Source of the DNA: Sclerurus mexicanus
Taxonomy: Eukaryota > Chordata > Aves > Passeriformes > Furnariidae
Direction of reading: 5' to 3'
Assembly: GCA_013396755.1 (NCBI GenBank)
Contig: VWZF01005957.1
Span: forward strand, 29,538-93,537
Length of the DNA: 64,000 nucleotides
This document shows, in pieces, positions 26,301 to 34,211 of this stretch. The translations under genes and the position numbers were made by a program. Every line of letters starts with the position of its first letter. Position 1 is the first letter of the stretch. The notes under the pieces are model-generated. The model saw only the letters and a list, made by a program, of their open reading frames with translations. It made no database searches and had not been told where the DNA came from.

Positions 26301-28903
26301 CCTTATCCTGTCCCTCCATGCCTTGTCCCAGGACCCTCCCCAGCTCTCCTGGAGCCCCTTTAGGCACTGCAAGGGGCTCTCAGGTCTCCCTGGAGCCTTC
26401 CCTTCTCCAGGCTGAATAACTGATAATGCCAAGAAAACAGTAACTCAGAGCAATTCAAACGTGTGTCCAAAATTTGGGGAAAGTTCAAGGAGAGACAAGG
26501 ATTATGTGACCTCACATGGCACTGAGGGGGGGAACACTCAGGAACTGGTGGCCTGAAGAGCCTGTTCCATGGGGACACACAAAGGCCAACTTTCTCCTCT
26601 CTCCCGCCATGATGTATCCCACCACCACATGGATGACTTGCTATTACCTAAGAAGGAGATCCAGGCAATCAACTGAGGAATCACTGCATAGTTTAGACCC
26701 TTGAGCTCCCAGTGTTATCACCTCCACATGGAAAATCAGACTGATAAACACACCAGGGAGAGCAACACCATTGGACACGCAAAGAAGAACAGGATTCTTT
26801 TCTCTGATCCCCTTTTTCCCTGCCCTGGGAGGCAAAGCAAGGTCTACCTTGGATTCCTTGTGGGTGGACATCCTGAGGAAGGTGAGGAAGACACTCCGAT
26901 GGAGGGATTTCTGCACATCATTCACCTCTGGAAGGCAGTGCCACAGCCCATCGAACTTGCGGGGGGCATGGCACAGGTAGGAGTCCAGACACTTCTGCAG
27001 GGTCTCATCAAATATCACCTGGCACAGGGAAAGACAAGGGAATGCCACACATTCATAGGCTGAGCTCGTGAGCAGCTCAGTTAAGTTTAAAAACAATCCA
27101 AAACACTTAAAAGTGCTCAAAGGATTCCCATATCCATCAAATACAAGCAGAGTCTTAAAATCCACAATGGAAAAATCTATAGGGAAATAATTTCTTTGCA
27201 CTCTAAGGTGCAGTAATTGAAATTAAAATCCTTCCCAAGTGACATAACAAGTATAAACAAATCCTTATGAAAACGATTGCAAGCTCATGGCTCTTACAAC
27301 CTCCATGTTCATGCTTTGTCTTCAGTGCCCACAAAACAGTGATTACCTGGCACCAAAACCTGTCATGAGGCAGAGCCAGGAGCCAGCTCAGGTCATCTGC
27401 AATGAATTTCGCTCGCTCCAGGAACTCCTCCAGCAGAGCAGGGTCTCTGACAGCGGGAGGGGGTTTGTACAGCACCAACGACCGCTCTGCTCTCCTTTCT
27501 GGGTGCTGTAGAAGCCACAACATGGAGTTAAAACCCACACCCAGGGACAGGAATGCCCAGTTACCACCTGCACTGCTCATGGAATTTCAGGAAACACAAA
27601 GTTCTGTTTTAATGCAGTTTGACGTTCATGGAATCATGGAATGGTTTGGGTGGGAAGGGACCTCAAAGCCCATCCACTGCCACCCTCTGCCATGGGCCGG
27701 GACACCTTCCACCAGCCCAGGTTGCTCCAAGCCCCGTCCAACCTGGCCTTGGACACTTCCAGGGATCCAGGGGCAGCCACAGCTTCTCTGCCCAACCTGT
27801 GCCAGGGCTGCCCACCCTCACAGGGAAGGATTCCTTCCCAATATGTCAGTTAAATTTTCCCTTTTTCAGTTGAAGCCCATTACTCCTTGCCCTATTCCTC
27901 CAGTTCCTGATGACAGGAACATTCAGTTCCCAGATAACTTCCCATTTTCTAACCTTCCAAGGCAGTAGGTTTGTATCTTGATTTATCAGCAATATTTTCA
28001 GACCTTGATAATTTGGTAAAGTTGCTCCTTGCTTTCTGTCACCCAAAGCCTTGCAAAGCAATCCTTCCACACCTTCAAAACCAACAGCAGGAGCTTAATG
28101 TCAAGCTTTTGAATTCTCTCTTTGTCCTCTAAACTGGTTCTTGCACAATATTCCATGAACTCAAACTGACACAGCCATCAAACACAGAAACATTTCACTT
28201 CCCAGGTTTACTGAGCAGCCTTTGCCCAACTCCTCCCACCTTGGAAGGGGAACCACAATGAGCAGCAGCTCCAAGCTCTGTCTCATCCCACACTGTGCTC
28301 AGGGTAAAGCAGCACTGATGGTCCCACCCCTGCAACACACCCAGAAGACTCTCCCCAGGCCTTATTTCTGGGAGAAAAGGGTTACTGTGGGTTTAATTTT
28401 CTGGTTTCATGCAGCTGAAGGTGCAGGGCAGGATGTCTTGGATGCAGTACACGGATGGACTGAGCCCAGAGCTCAGTTTGGGGCAGGGCTTGCAAAACCT
28501 CCCTGAGCATCTCCATTGCAGCAGAGGTTACATCACTAATCAATTAATAATTTTGTTCCTCAAAAGAGTAGATCTGGGAAAACACAGTTCACCACAGATG
28601 TTGAATCCAGTAAGTTTGGTTGCTGTGTTTTGGGGCATTTTTTTGTGGTGTGTAAATGAAATCTCAACTGTTTGAATGCATTAAAAAACCCCACTTCTTT
28701 AATGGGTAAGCTGAATAAATTTCATCACATCCCAGACCAAGGGGTGGTTTTGCCCAAGTCTCAGTGTTAAGACAATTATTTATTAAAGGTCTTGGTTGGC
28801 ATTCAGGAAAACCAGAGCTCACCAGTGCAGGTAAAGTTCTCAGCTTGCCTGTCTTGGGATCTCTTTCTGTCAGTTGGAGCTCATCCAGGGGCAGCACTGG
28901 CAT
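5187..28903 (-). CDS. ASCC2: Activating signal cointegrator 1 complex subunit 2 (ASCC2), 18 coding exons, 760 aa
   Basis: ASCC2 is the ubiquitin-reading subunit of the ASCC/RQT complex (with ASCC3 helicase and TRIP4). It works on collided ribosomes and helps recruit ASCC3-ALKBH3 for alkylation repair by binding K63-linked ubiquitin through its CUE domain. All 18 coding exons have GT-AG borders and agreeing phases. The total is 2283 nt including the stop, so 760 residues, against 757 recalled for human. Residues 1 to about 430 form the helical ASCC3-binding part. The CUE domain is about residues 464-510, with Leu476-Leu477-Pro478 and the VINNILE helix intact. A conserved DDTYDGNQVGANDADSDDEL motif, an acidic Glu/Asp run near 660-672 and a basic C-terminus ending KRSKGMIPS follow. 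There is no frameshift or premature stop. The start is the ATG at 28903, which matches the MP-LPLD N-terminus of the family. Confidence 0.96.
5601..5842 (+). mobile_element. CR1 3' end in ASCC2 last intron
   Basis: Runs from the GGGACAGGACAAGGGGGAAT block through CACAGGTTGGGCAGAGAAGC to CATTCCATGATTCCATGA. One internal block, GCTGGTGGAAGGTGTCCCTG, is missing from this copy by deletion. It fills about a third of the 661-bp intron 5356-6016. Confidence 0.87.
6017..6093 (-). CDS. ASCC2: ASCC2 coding exon (residues 680-704)
   Basis: Begins in phase 0 with DHFVQDPAVLRERAEARRQA and ends in a split Gly codon before GTAAGC. The family equivalent is DHFVQDPAVLREKAEARR, so the register is secure. Confidence 0.94.
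6556..6667 (-). CDS. ASCC2: ASCC2 coding exon with acidic tract (residues 642-679)
   Basis: Completes a split Arg and encodes PFTIPQVLRLKGQEEGQ, then a run of Glu with one Asp, then AEKERTK. The acidic run is written by GAG/GAA repeats (TCC/TTC on the + strand near 6576-6620), a coding microsatellite and a likely site of length change. The acceptor is TTCCTTTTCAG and the donor AAAG|GTAACA. Confidence 0.94.
6668..8243 (-). other. ASCC2: ASCC2 intron between the Gly-Asn-Gln exon and the acidic exon
   Basis: About 1.58 kb of single-copy-looking AT-richer DNA. I see no CR1 copy, RNA gene or other repeat in it. Confidence 0.7.
8244..8486 (-). CDS. ASCC2: ASCC2 coding exon (residues 561-641)
   Basis: Largest internal exon, 243 nt. 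It encodes REKDTTRSLVNDKSAVEEQR and, after a Pro/Ala/Gly-rich linker, the conserved EDEYDDTYDGNQVGAND and ADSDDELISR motif. It starts and ends inside Arg codons. The linker is more GC-rich than its flanks and is the part that differs most from mammals. Confidence 0.95.
8633..9145 (-). mobile_element. CR1 LINE, about 0.5 kb 3' fragment
   Basis: Opens with the reverse-complement tail CACAGAATCATGGAATGG and the GTTTGGGTGGGGAGGGACAT block. It passes GGGCAGGGACACCTTCCACC, TTCCCTTCTCCAGGCTGAAC and CTCTCCAGCAGGTCCATGTC, reaching further into the CR1 3' region than most copies here. Confidence 0.88.
11040..11186 (+). repeat. Minisatellite, 29/30-bp units, 5 copies, alternating pattern
   Basis: Five units start at 11040, 11070, 11099, 11129 and 11158, each with the core GACAGGGAGAACCCAGCCAG. 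Units 1 and 3 end in GGG and units 2 and 4 end in GA, so a 59-bp higher-order unit appears to have been duplicated. The last unit is diverged. It lies inside an ASCC2 intron and has no coding role that I can see. Confidence 0.9.
11534..11622 (+). mobile_element. Short CR1 3' tip
   Basis: Contains TGGAAGGTGTGCCTGCCCAT, GGTTCCATCCAACCCAAACG and ATTCCATGATATG. It is only the last 90 bp of the element, in plus orientation. Confidence 0.8.
11760..11838 (+). mobile_element. Short CR1 3' tip
   Basis: Contains CTGGACTAAATGACCTTCC, GGTCCCTTCCAACCCAGACT and CCATGACTCC. It is a second 3' tip in the same orientation, 140 bp from the previous one and of a different subtype, so it is a separate insertion. 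Confidence 0.7.
12326..12445 (-). CDS. ASCC2: ASCC2 coding exon (residues 521-560)
   Basis: Encodes QLKPDPTPLVTSRYNVFQND and EFDVFSRDSVDVSR, closely matching the family. Two acceptors overlap; only TTTTGACAG at 12448-12446 keeps the frame with the previous exon. Using the CAG four bases further in would put a TGA in frame. Confidence 0.94.
12446..13955 (-). other. ASCC2: ASCC2 intron, 1.5 kb
   Basis: No CR1 copy or RNA gene recognised. Single-copy-looking sequence with ordinary base composition. Confidence 0.65.
13956..14170 (-). CDS. ASCC2: ASCC2 coding exon carrying the CUE domain (residues 450-520)
   Basis: After an Ala/Pro-rich start (CAGAAAAPAPHVS) it encodes GVELDSLISQVKDLLPDLGE and ACLEEYGYNTEQVINNILED, the CUE ubiquitin-binding domain. 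The Leu-Leu-Pro turn (476-478) and the di-Leu-like final helix used for ubiquitin contact are present, so K63-chain binding should be kept. It starts in phase 0 and ends in a split Arg. Confidence 0.96.
14710..14896 (-). CDS. ASCC2: ASCC2 coding exon (residues 387-449)
   Basis: Encodes DETRTAYILQAVESAWEGVD followed by a low-complexity Ala/Ser/Glu linker that leads into the CUE domain. The acceptor is GCTCTCAG and the donor GCTGAG|GTGGGT. The first half is strongly conserved; the linker is not. Confidence 0.93.
14897..15268 (-). other. ASCC2: Short ASCC2 intron largely made of CR1
   Basis: Only 372 bp long, with a CR1 3' fragment over about 15001-15150. Its donor, CT|GTATCC, is weak by consensus. 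Both exon borders are fixed by reading frame and homology. Confidence 0.8.
15001..15150 (-). mobile_element. CR1 3' fragment in a 372-bp ASCC2 intron
   Basis: Reads CCATGGAATGGTGTCCCACC, then GTCAGGGACACCTCCCACTA, the GGACACTTCCAGGGATGGGG block and CAGCCACAGCTTCTCTGGGC, all reverse complements of the CR1 3' end. It has the one-line block GATGGGGCAGC instead of GATCCAGGGGCAGC, as does the copy at 16526. Confidence 0.8.
15269..15343 (-). CDS. ASCC2: ASCC2 coding exon (residues 362-386)
   Basis: Encodes FLRDYDELFPVEDDVSLLQQ and ASST between a split Arg and a split Leu. The acceptor is GCATTTTCAG. The donor GTATCC is poor, yet the phase and the ASSTL-DETRTAY join match the family. Confidence 0.92.
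16010..16078 (-). CDS. ASCC2: ASCC2 coding exon (residues 339-361)
   Basis: Encodes CENIQPFIEEFLQIFSSVLQ and Glu-Arg between split Ser and Arg codons. The acceptor is TTTTCTGCAG and the donor GTGAGT. Confidence 0.93.
16526..16800 (-). mobile_element. CR1 3' fragment in ASCC2 intron
   Basis: Begins TTCTTTGGGTTGGAAAGACC and carries GGGCAGGAACACCTTCCACC, GGACACTTCCAGGGATGGGG and TTCCTTCCCAATATCCAATC. The octamer tail is missing at its 3' edge. The intron 16079-17687 also holds the smaller piece at 16975-17060. Confidence 0.85.
16975..17060 (+). mobile_element. CR1 3' tip (second subfamily)
   Basis: Contains GGACTCAGAGGGTCCCTCCT, AACTCAGGATATTCTGTGAT and TCCATG, the end type also seen at 4570-4815. 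Confidence 0.7.
17688..17795 (-). CDS. ASCC2: ASCC2 coding exon (residues 303-338)
   Basis: Encodes VFADLWRRISHSRKKMIEVF and HILINQVCLQPILES. It starts by completing a Ser codon and ends in a split Ser. It belongs to the helical N-terminal half. Confidence 0.93.
18333..18407 (-). CDS. ASCC2: ASCC2 coding exon (residues 278-302)
   Basis: Encodes LASFYELAIPELESAIKKRH and YEDN between split Arg and Ser codons. The acceptor is CCTCTCTACAG and the donor GTGAGA. Confidence 0.94.
18408..20387 (-). other. ASCC2: ASCC2 intron, 2.0 kb
   Basis: Holds a worn CR1 piece near 18715-18900. The rest shows no recognisable repeat, RNA gene or exon. Confidence 0.65.
18715..18900 (-). mobile_element. Worn CR1 fragment
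   Basis: Has CAGAATGGCTCAGGCTGGAA, a stretch resembling the agaccatcaagaccatc block, and CCCCAGCACTGCCCC, a known CR1 3' variant. Similarity is patchy, so this copy is old. Confidence 0.55.
20388..20500 (-). CDS. ASCC2: ASCC2 coding exon (residues 241-277)
   Basis: Encodes ELKDIVLYLCDTCTTLWAFL then DVFPLACQTFQKHEFCY, one of the most conserved parts of the protein. The acceptor is TTTCCCCCTCAG; it starts in phase 0 and ends in a split Arg before GTACGT. Confidence 0.96.
21371..21481 (-). CDS. ASCC2: ASCC2 coding exon (residues 204-240)
   Basis: Thirty-seven whole codons: VFNNILHKCGLQCEGASAEP then QKLEEKVSVTPGNMPLQ. Both borders are in phase 0. The acceptor is CTTGGTTTAG and the donor GCAG|GTAGGG. 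Confidence 0.94.
21930..22215 (-). mobile_element. CR1 3' end in ASCC2 intron
   Basis: Opens AATCATGGAATGGTTTGGGT and carries GGGCAGGGACACCTTCCACC and GATCCAGGGGCAGCCACAGC. It ends near TTGTCACTACATGC. The tail and body are well kept. Confidence 0.88.
22690..22855 (+). mobile_element. CR1 3' end (second subfamily) in ASCC2 intron
   Basis: Has AGGGTCAGGTTGGATCTCAG, CCCCAGAGGGTGGTGGGCAC, CAGGCTCCCCAGGGCAGTGG and TATTCCATGATTCTAC. It is deleted between the ctctcaggg and tccatgattc blocks relative to the copy at 4570. Confidence 0.8.
22936..23003 (-). CDS. ASCC2: ASCC2 coding exon (residues 181-203)
   Basis: Encodes NIFTQQPSYFSDLDETLPTV and Leu-Gln after a split Glu. The acceptor is CCATTTTCAG and the donor CCAG|GTACGG. 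Confidence 0.95.
23004..24852 (-). other. ASCC2: ASCC2 intron, 1.85 kb
   Basis: AT-richer single-copy-looking DNA. I see no CR1 copy and no RNA gene. Confidence 0.65.
24853..24982 (-). CDS. ASCC2: ASCC2 coding exon (residues 138-181)
   Basis: Encodes DHFITPSVFGEIIYNNFLFD, IPKILDLCVLFGKGN and LLLQKMI. It starts in phase 0 and leaves one base for the next exon. The donor is GTTAGT, with T at position +3, which is unusual though workable. Confidence 0.95.
26053..26420 (-). mobile_element. CR1 3' end in ASCC2 intron
   Basis: From GGTCTTGGTTGGAAGGGACC through the CCTTCCACC and TCCAGGGGCAGCC blocks to TTCCCTTCTCCAGGCTGAAT. It lies in the intron 24983-26847, which otherwise shows nothing I recognise. 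Confidence 0.87.
26848..27018 (-). CDS. ASCC2: ASCC2 coding exon (residues 81-137)
   Basis: Fifty-seven whole codons beginning VIFDETLQKCLDSYLCHAPR and ending SVFLTFLRMSTHKESK. The middle (FDGLWHCLPEVNDVQKS) is the least conserved part. The donor is AAG|GTAGAC. Confidence 0.95.
27347..27505 (-). CDS. ASCC2: ASCC2 coding exon (residues 28-80)
   Basis: Fifty-three whole codons: HPERRAERSLVLYKPPP, then LLEEFLERAKFIADDLSWLL and ALPHDRFWCQ. These match the ASCC3-contacting N-terminal helices of the family. Both borders are in phase 0. Confidence 0.95.
27626..27935 (-). mobile_element. CR1 3' end in ASCC2 intron
   Basis: Begins CATGGAATCATGGAATGGTT and keeps the GGGCCGGGACACCTTCCACC, TTGCTCCAAGCCCCGTCC and TTCCTTCCCAATATG blocks. 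It sits in the intron 27506-28822 next to the first coding exon. Confidence 0.87.
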
Positions 28904-28918
28904 CTTGAGGGCTGGTTC
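28823..28918 (-). CDS. ASCC2: ASCC2 first coding exon with 15-nt 5' leader (residues 1-27)
   Basis: The acceptor GGGGACAG at 28921-28919 opens an exon with 15 untranslated bases, then ATG at 28903-28901. It encodes MPVLPLDELQLTERDPKTGK and LRTLPAL, ending in phase 0 before GTGAGC. No upstream in-frame ATG lies in the exon. Confidence 0.93.
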
Positions 28919-31082
28919 CTGTCCCCAGCAAACAAAAGCAGCACAGGATACACTTTACAAGGTCACTCAGGCAGAAGAACAACAGAAAAGGCTGCAGAGG
29001 CTGGAAATACATTTCTGCAAAGCAATTTATACCCCAACAAAATACCCCTGAGGGAACAGCCAGGACTCCTCGGGGAATCCCAGAAGAAACCTCTAAAGTG
29101 GTGGTGTACTTTCATCCCTGTTCCTTTCTGAGAGGCCACAGGTACCTTTCCAGGACAACAAAAAGCATTTGGGGACACTGCTAAATATGGAAATTAGAGA
29201 TTTAAATCTGGGTGCTGAAATGCTGGATGAACTCTCTGCCTTTGCAGCCTCTTTTAACACTTGCACTCCATCTCCTGACAGCACCAACTGCAGAGGGAAT
29301 CCAAACACAGCCTGCATGGGCTGCTAAAAGAGTATTTTTGGTCTTTCTGAGGCAGAATCACTCAGCACTCACCCAGACAGGGCGCCCAGGCTGAGCCCAC
29401 ACACAGCACTCCCTGCCCCTGCCAATTCCCACGTGCTCACAAAGCCACGGCTTCATCTTCCACAGCATTTCTGGGCTCCCAAAAGTTTGTTAACTTCCAG
29501 AAATCAGCTGCAAGTCAACCATTAGAGTAACTCTAAAGAAAGTGTGTTATGGGTGTTGCTAAAAAAGTTCAGGTGTGACCTGCAACTTCCATTTTCTGTT
29601 TTTAAATTCTTTAGGGGGGTTTAGTGTTTTGAGTTCTGCAAAATGACACCAAAAAGTTATGTTCTTGTCAAGGTCTGAGGTCACACATCTCATATGTGCA
29701 ATTAATGAGTCACATTGATTGGGCAGAGTAACTATTAAAACCAGAGAAGGGTCTCTTCAGCAGAACAGCTGAAGTCAGGAGCAGGGTCACAGTTGAGACA
29801 GCAATGAGAGAGGGACACTTTTCATTCCACAGGATTTGTCACCTATCGATTTAGGAAAAAAAACCTGTGTCATCTCATATTTTAGAGCTCAATTAAGCAG
29901 AAAATACAGCAGAGCAACACCAACACACATCTTAGAAAACTCACAATCATCATGTCTTTCTAGGGAAGTGTAAAAATTAAAATGTTGACAAAGCAACGAT
30001 TTTTTAAAGATAAAAAATTTCTTCAGGCAAAACCGAAAAACCACCACCAAAACTTTCCAGCAGAATAAGCCAGGCTGGTTTTCAGTTCTCATCATATATT
30101 TAATTTGGCACTTCACATTTCCAGAGTCATCCTGAAGAAAGACATAAAGGGTGTGTCTGCAACCAGGAAAAACAAGCCAAGTGTCTCATTTCCAGCCTGC
30201 CAGGCACCAAAATCTTAAGTCCAAGTCCAAAACATCTCGGAAAAGACAGATCCCTGGCCAAAAGCTTATTCAGCTGGAGAAGAGAAGACACCTGAGTATG
30301 GAATATCCTCAACAGAGAATCATTCCTGATCACCCTCGGAAGCTTCTCCCCACTCAAGAACTTTGTTCTGATCTACAAGCCCACGATTATTCTGCTTGCC
30401 CAAAGAGCCCTGACAAGGAACACAACGAGCCAGGCTTTTGCCAGGGAAATTTCTTTTTCCAGTGCCAGAAACATTCCCTGCTCTGCCCTTCCCGCAAGGA
30501 GTGCAGACATGGGGACATCCTGGGTGAGGTGACACCGCTGGGGCACAGCTGGCACAGGGCAATGCTGTTCTCGTCACGGGTTCATGGGATAGGCTGGGTG
30601 GAAAGGGACCTTAAAGCCCATCCAGTGCCACCCTCTGCCATGGGCAGGGACACCTTCCACCAGCCCAGGGTGCTCCAAGCCCCGTCCAACCTGGCCTTGG
30701 ACACTTCCAGGGATCCAGGGGCAGCCACAGCTTCTCTGCCCAACCTGTGCCAGGGCCTGCCCACCTTCACAGGGAAGGATTTCTTCCCAATATCCCATCT
30801 AACCCTGCCCTCTGGCAGTACAAAGCCATTCCCCTTGTCCTGTCCCTCCATCCCTTGTCCCCAGTCCCTCCCCAGCTCTCCTGGAGCCCCTTCAGGCATT
30901 GGAAGGGGCTCTCAGGTCTCCCTGTCCCTCCTGTCCCCCCTGGGCCCTGCCCCACACACTCCCGGCTAACCCGGCCCTGCCGCCCCGGCCGCGGCCCCGT
31001 GTCCCGGTCCCTGCGGGGCCAGGCCCTGCCCCGGCACAGTGACAGTGTCAGTGTCCCATCCCCATCCCGGCCCCTCCCGTAC
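28919..31082 (-). other. ASCC2: ASCC2 intron 1 (5' border inferred)
   Basis: About 2.1 kb between the inferred non-coding exon 1 and the first coding exon. Apart from the CR1 copy at 30580-30930 it shows no recognised element. Confidence 0.55.
30580..30930 (-). mobile_element. CR1 3' end beside the ASCC2 promoter
   Basis: Begins GTTCATGGGATAGGCTGGGT, with the octamer tail partly lost. It carries CACCTTCCACCAGCCCAGGG and ends in AAGGGGCTCTCAGGTCTCCC. Its 5' edge is about 150 bp from the GC-rich block that should hold the ASCC2 transcription start. Confidence 0.87.
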
Positions 31083-31200
31083 CGCCTCTCCCGTCCCCCG
31101 GCGCTCCCCGGATCGAGCGGCGCTTCCGGCCCCGAGCGGAACTGCCGGGAAGGGCGGGGNCGGTGCTGCCGTGCCCGGACGGGCGGGTTTAGCCCCAGAG
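30960..31200 (-). promoter_or_regulatory. ASCC2: GC-rich promoter / CpG block, inferred ASCC2 exon 1
   Basis: Dense in CpG and GC. On the minus strand CCGGAAG (31129-31123) fits an ETS site, and a GC box GGGCGGGG lies on the + strand at 31152-31159. A plausible donor, GGCG|GTACGGG, would end exon 1 at 31083. The exon is inferred because the first coding exon begins with an acceptor; I cannot fix the start site, and the N at 31160 interrupts the block. Confidence 0.55.
31160..31160. other. Single N: probable collapsed gap in GC-rich DNA
   Basis: The N follows a GC box and sits in very GC-rich sequence. By analogy with the N at 568, which clearly hides coding sequence, this may also stand for missing bases of unknown length. 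Confidence 0.5.
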
Positions 31201-31300
31201 CGGCCCCGCGGGCAGTGACAGCGTGGGGAGCACACGGAGCTGCAGCTGCCCCTCCCCTGAAGGGGTCAATAAACCCGCTGTTGGAGAAGGGAGCCCCGCC
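31161..31300 (+). other. Possible 3' end of an unidentified + strand gene
   Basis: Just right of the N, one frame reads VLPCPDGRV then TAG, and another runs 17 or so codons to a TGA. AATAAA lies at 31268-31273, followed by a G/T-rich tract around 31310-31330. This looks like a short 3' UTR whose gene body could be in the gap. I do not recognise the peptide, and chance is a real alternative. Confidence 0.25.
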
Positions 31301-33336
31301 GCTGTCCCGGTGTCACGGGTGGGCTCTGGGGGACACGGACCGGTCACAGCCGGGGGGGTCTGCGGGGATAGGCTCCTGTCCCAGGTGTATGTGCCCCTGA
31401 GCTGGACCCTGCAGGGCAGGGACAATTCCTGCCGGTCCACAGGGGCACAGACCACAGGCTGGAACTCCGGGAACCGGGCTGTTCCCAGGCTGCAGGGTGA
31501 CACGGGCACGGCCAGCCGTCCCTGCTCTGTGCTGCGAGGGGTCTGGGCTCGCCCCCGTGGCCACAGGGAGCTCCTCCTAAGCTTAGCCCGCCGTCCAGCT
31601 TTAGATGGCGAAGCGACCTAAAATAGACCCCACGGCGTGCCCTGTGCCGTGCGGCCGGGCCGGGATGTCCCGATGTCCCGGTGCCCGCAGGCTGTGCCAG
31701 CACCGGGATGCCCCTGGCCCGGGGGGGGCCGCACACCCCGAGGGTCCCCCACACCCCGAGGGTCCCCCCCTGCCCGTGCCCCTGCCCTGTCCCCGCAGCT
31801 CACACGGGCTCTGTTCCCTTCTCGCCCGGTCGGGTATTACCGGGTCACACTGGCAATGTCACAACGGGGCTGCCTAGTGCCTGCCATCTCCCCCGTTCTG
31901 TTGAATCGCTAGTTTTTAGATGAAATATTCATTATTTCTGTATCTCGAGCGTCACTGCACCTCTCAGACCTCGGGACTGGAGCCCTGGCTGTGCGGAACG
32001 ACCTGCCGGTACCAAACCGCAGCGATGGTGCCCATCCGAGCTTTGCTCCAGCTGCTCTGTGGAGGACAACACTTGGCAACTGAAACATGATTCCCTTGCA
32101 GAGGCATCTGTTTGCCTCCCCTCCTGTGCCAACCCTCCTCAGAGCAGTGCTGGCACGATGCCCACTGACTCCGTGGGCTTCCAGTATGTCATCGAGCTGC
32201 TTTGAGTCACTATTCCTCTTTTTGGGCTGTTTTTTGTTACCTTACCAGCTGTATATTCCCTATTTGATTTCCTAAAGCACCTGGAACTACTGGAGCCTCT
32301 GCCTAAAATATCTGGGATATTAACTCCTCATGTATAACCGAGTGAGATAATTATATATAGGCATATTATTTGTACAGATTTATGTGGCAAAAAGAAAGTG
32401 CATCTGCTGTCAGAGACCTTTAACACTTCATGACAGTAAAAGTTAAATCTGTAATCTTAACAAAATCATGACTTTCTGATCCCAGCGTGCAGGAGAATTG
32501 CCAGTCTGTCTGCCCAGATAAGGCTCTGCTGAAAATCCCTCTTTCAAGATTTGATCCAGAGTCATCTGGAATTACAGGGCAAGGAGGCTTCGGATCAGAT
32601 GTGTAGGGAAGAACTTCTCCAGAAAAAAAGCTTTCGGGAAGGAGCTGTTATTGAAAGGATCCTTTTCCACTGGGATTCATGGACAGGAGGAAGATGTTTG
32701 GCATGGGAGGTAACAGTGGGAATGATCAGATGTCACAAACCAAGGCCTGGTTCCAGCATCCTGCATCCTGCACAGCACTGAGGCTTTCACGGCTCCTGCT
32801 CCTCAAATTCCACCCCAAAGGCCCAAAAGAGAGCGAGGGGTTGGATAGAGTATCTGCTTCTCTTCTGTGCAGTCACAGAGAGCTGTTTTCCTCCTCACAC
32901 AGGAGTCTCGGTGGTTTCCAGGCCAAGTGACCTTCCTTGCCACACACAAAGCAGGTGAGGCTCACCAGCTGTTCCCTCTGCTGCCCCAAAGGACATCACA
33001 GAAGGGTTAGTTAGCACTCCTCACACAAGGGTCTGTGTCTGAAACTTTCTAAATACACTTAAAAAGTAGAATAAAAGGAAAGAGTTACGAAATGGCCTGA
33101 GGAAAATGTCACTCTAAAAAAAAAAAAAAGGACAGAATATAGTACTAAATTGCAAAGTTGTGGAAATTGGCCATTAAGTGTTCAAAGCAGCTGAAATGCA
33201 ATTACAGTAATAGCAATGAATCAGGAGAGCCCTGGGCTTTGCAATATTTCAATCCAGCTCTACTTTTTCCCTTTTTTCCATTTTATTTTAATGATATACA
33301 TTAGCTTATCAAGGACTAATAGAAGTTACAAACCTT
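31301..33336. other. Intergenic, GC-rich then AT-richer
   Basis: 31301-31900 is GC-rich and holds a two-copy repeat of CACACCCCGAGGGTCCCC near 31731-31766. From about 31910 the DNA becomes AT-richer. A run of A lies near 33115-33129. No gene is recognised. Confidence 0.6.
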
Positions 33337-33780
33337 GGAATCATAGAATCACAGAATTATTTAGGTTGGGAAAGACCTCCAAGTCTGACTAATCACCACC
33401 TTGCCAACTAGACCACAGCACCAAGTGCATGTCCAGTTGTTCCTCGAGCACTTCCAGCTGCGCCAGGGCTGGGCAAATCCCTTCAGTGAAGAAATGTTCC
33501 CAATATTCAGCCAGTCCCTCCCCTGTCCCAGCCTGAGTCCGTTCCCTCTCCTGTCCCTGTTCCCTGGGAGCAGAGCCCGACCCCACCCCGGCTCCCCCCT
33601 CCTGGCAGGGACTTGCAGAGCCAGAAGGTCCCCCCTGAGCCTCCTTTTCTCCAGGCTGAGCCCCCCCAGCTCCCTCAGCCCGTCCTGCTTCTCCAGCCCC
33701 TTCCCCAGCTCCGTTCCCTTCCCTGCACACGCTCCAGCCTCTCAATGTCTCTCCTGTCTGAGGGGACAGGAGGTGCAGGT
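33337..33780 (-). mobile_element. CR1 fragment (another subfamily)
   Basis: Opens GGAATCATAGAATCACAGAA and TTATTTAGGTTGGGAAAGAC, then AATCACCACCTTGCCAACTA, a CR1 3' variant unlike the common one here. It continues through TTCTCCAGGCTGAGC to CTCTCAATGTCTCTCCTG. Confidence 0.8.
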
Positions 33781-34211
33781 ACAGCATTGCCTGGGCAGTG
33801 GAACCCAGGAGTTGCCCAGTTTGGAGGGTTTAATGGTGCAAATTCCCGTGGATGGGAGCTCCCAGCACAGCCCTGAGCTGGGTACCATCCTGTGTCTCCA
33901 GGAAAGAATGAGCACTGAAAGATATTCAGTTAAAATAATGTCTTCTAATGATACTTGGAGCAACCAATCCAACAGCTGCCTGGCTTCTCTTTGCCTGCTG
34001 TTTCTCTAATTATCCAACCTCAGGAGGAAGGTTCTTAAGTGCTTATTAAGAAAAATAGATATGCTTTATTATGAAAAGTATTTTTTTCAGGCAGCTTTGT
34101 TGTAGCAACATAGCACATGATACAAGTTAAAGTTGTGCCAGTTGCCTTTTCCAGAGAAAAGACAGGTTCAGCATAAAATGTTTTCACCCTTTTACTCACA
34201 AGGTAAAATAT
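33781..34211. other. Intergenic, nothing recognised
   Basis: Short AT-rich spacer between two CR1 copies with no gene, RNA or repeat that I can identify. Confidence 0.55.

Noticed and set aside
30151..30969. 272-codon open frame on the + strand
   Set aside because: Its second half is the antisense of a CR1 3' end, and the same peptide (TFHQPRVLQAPSNLALDTSR) recurs at every minus-oriented CR1 copy. It is not a gene.
31605..31877. 90-codon + frame beginning MAKRPKIDPTACP
   Set aside because: GC-rich DNA gives long frames on all strands here. The Pro/Gly-rich peptide comes from a GGGTCCCC repeat and matches nothing known.
33401..34009. 202-codon open frame on the + strand
   Set aside because: Most of it lies in a CR1 fragment and its composition is low-complexity Ser/Pro/Leu.
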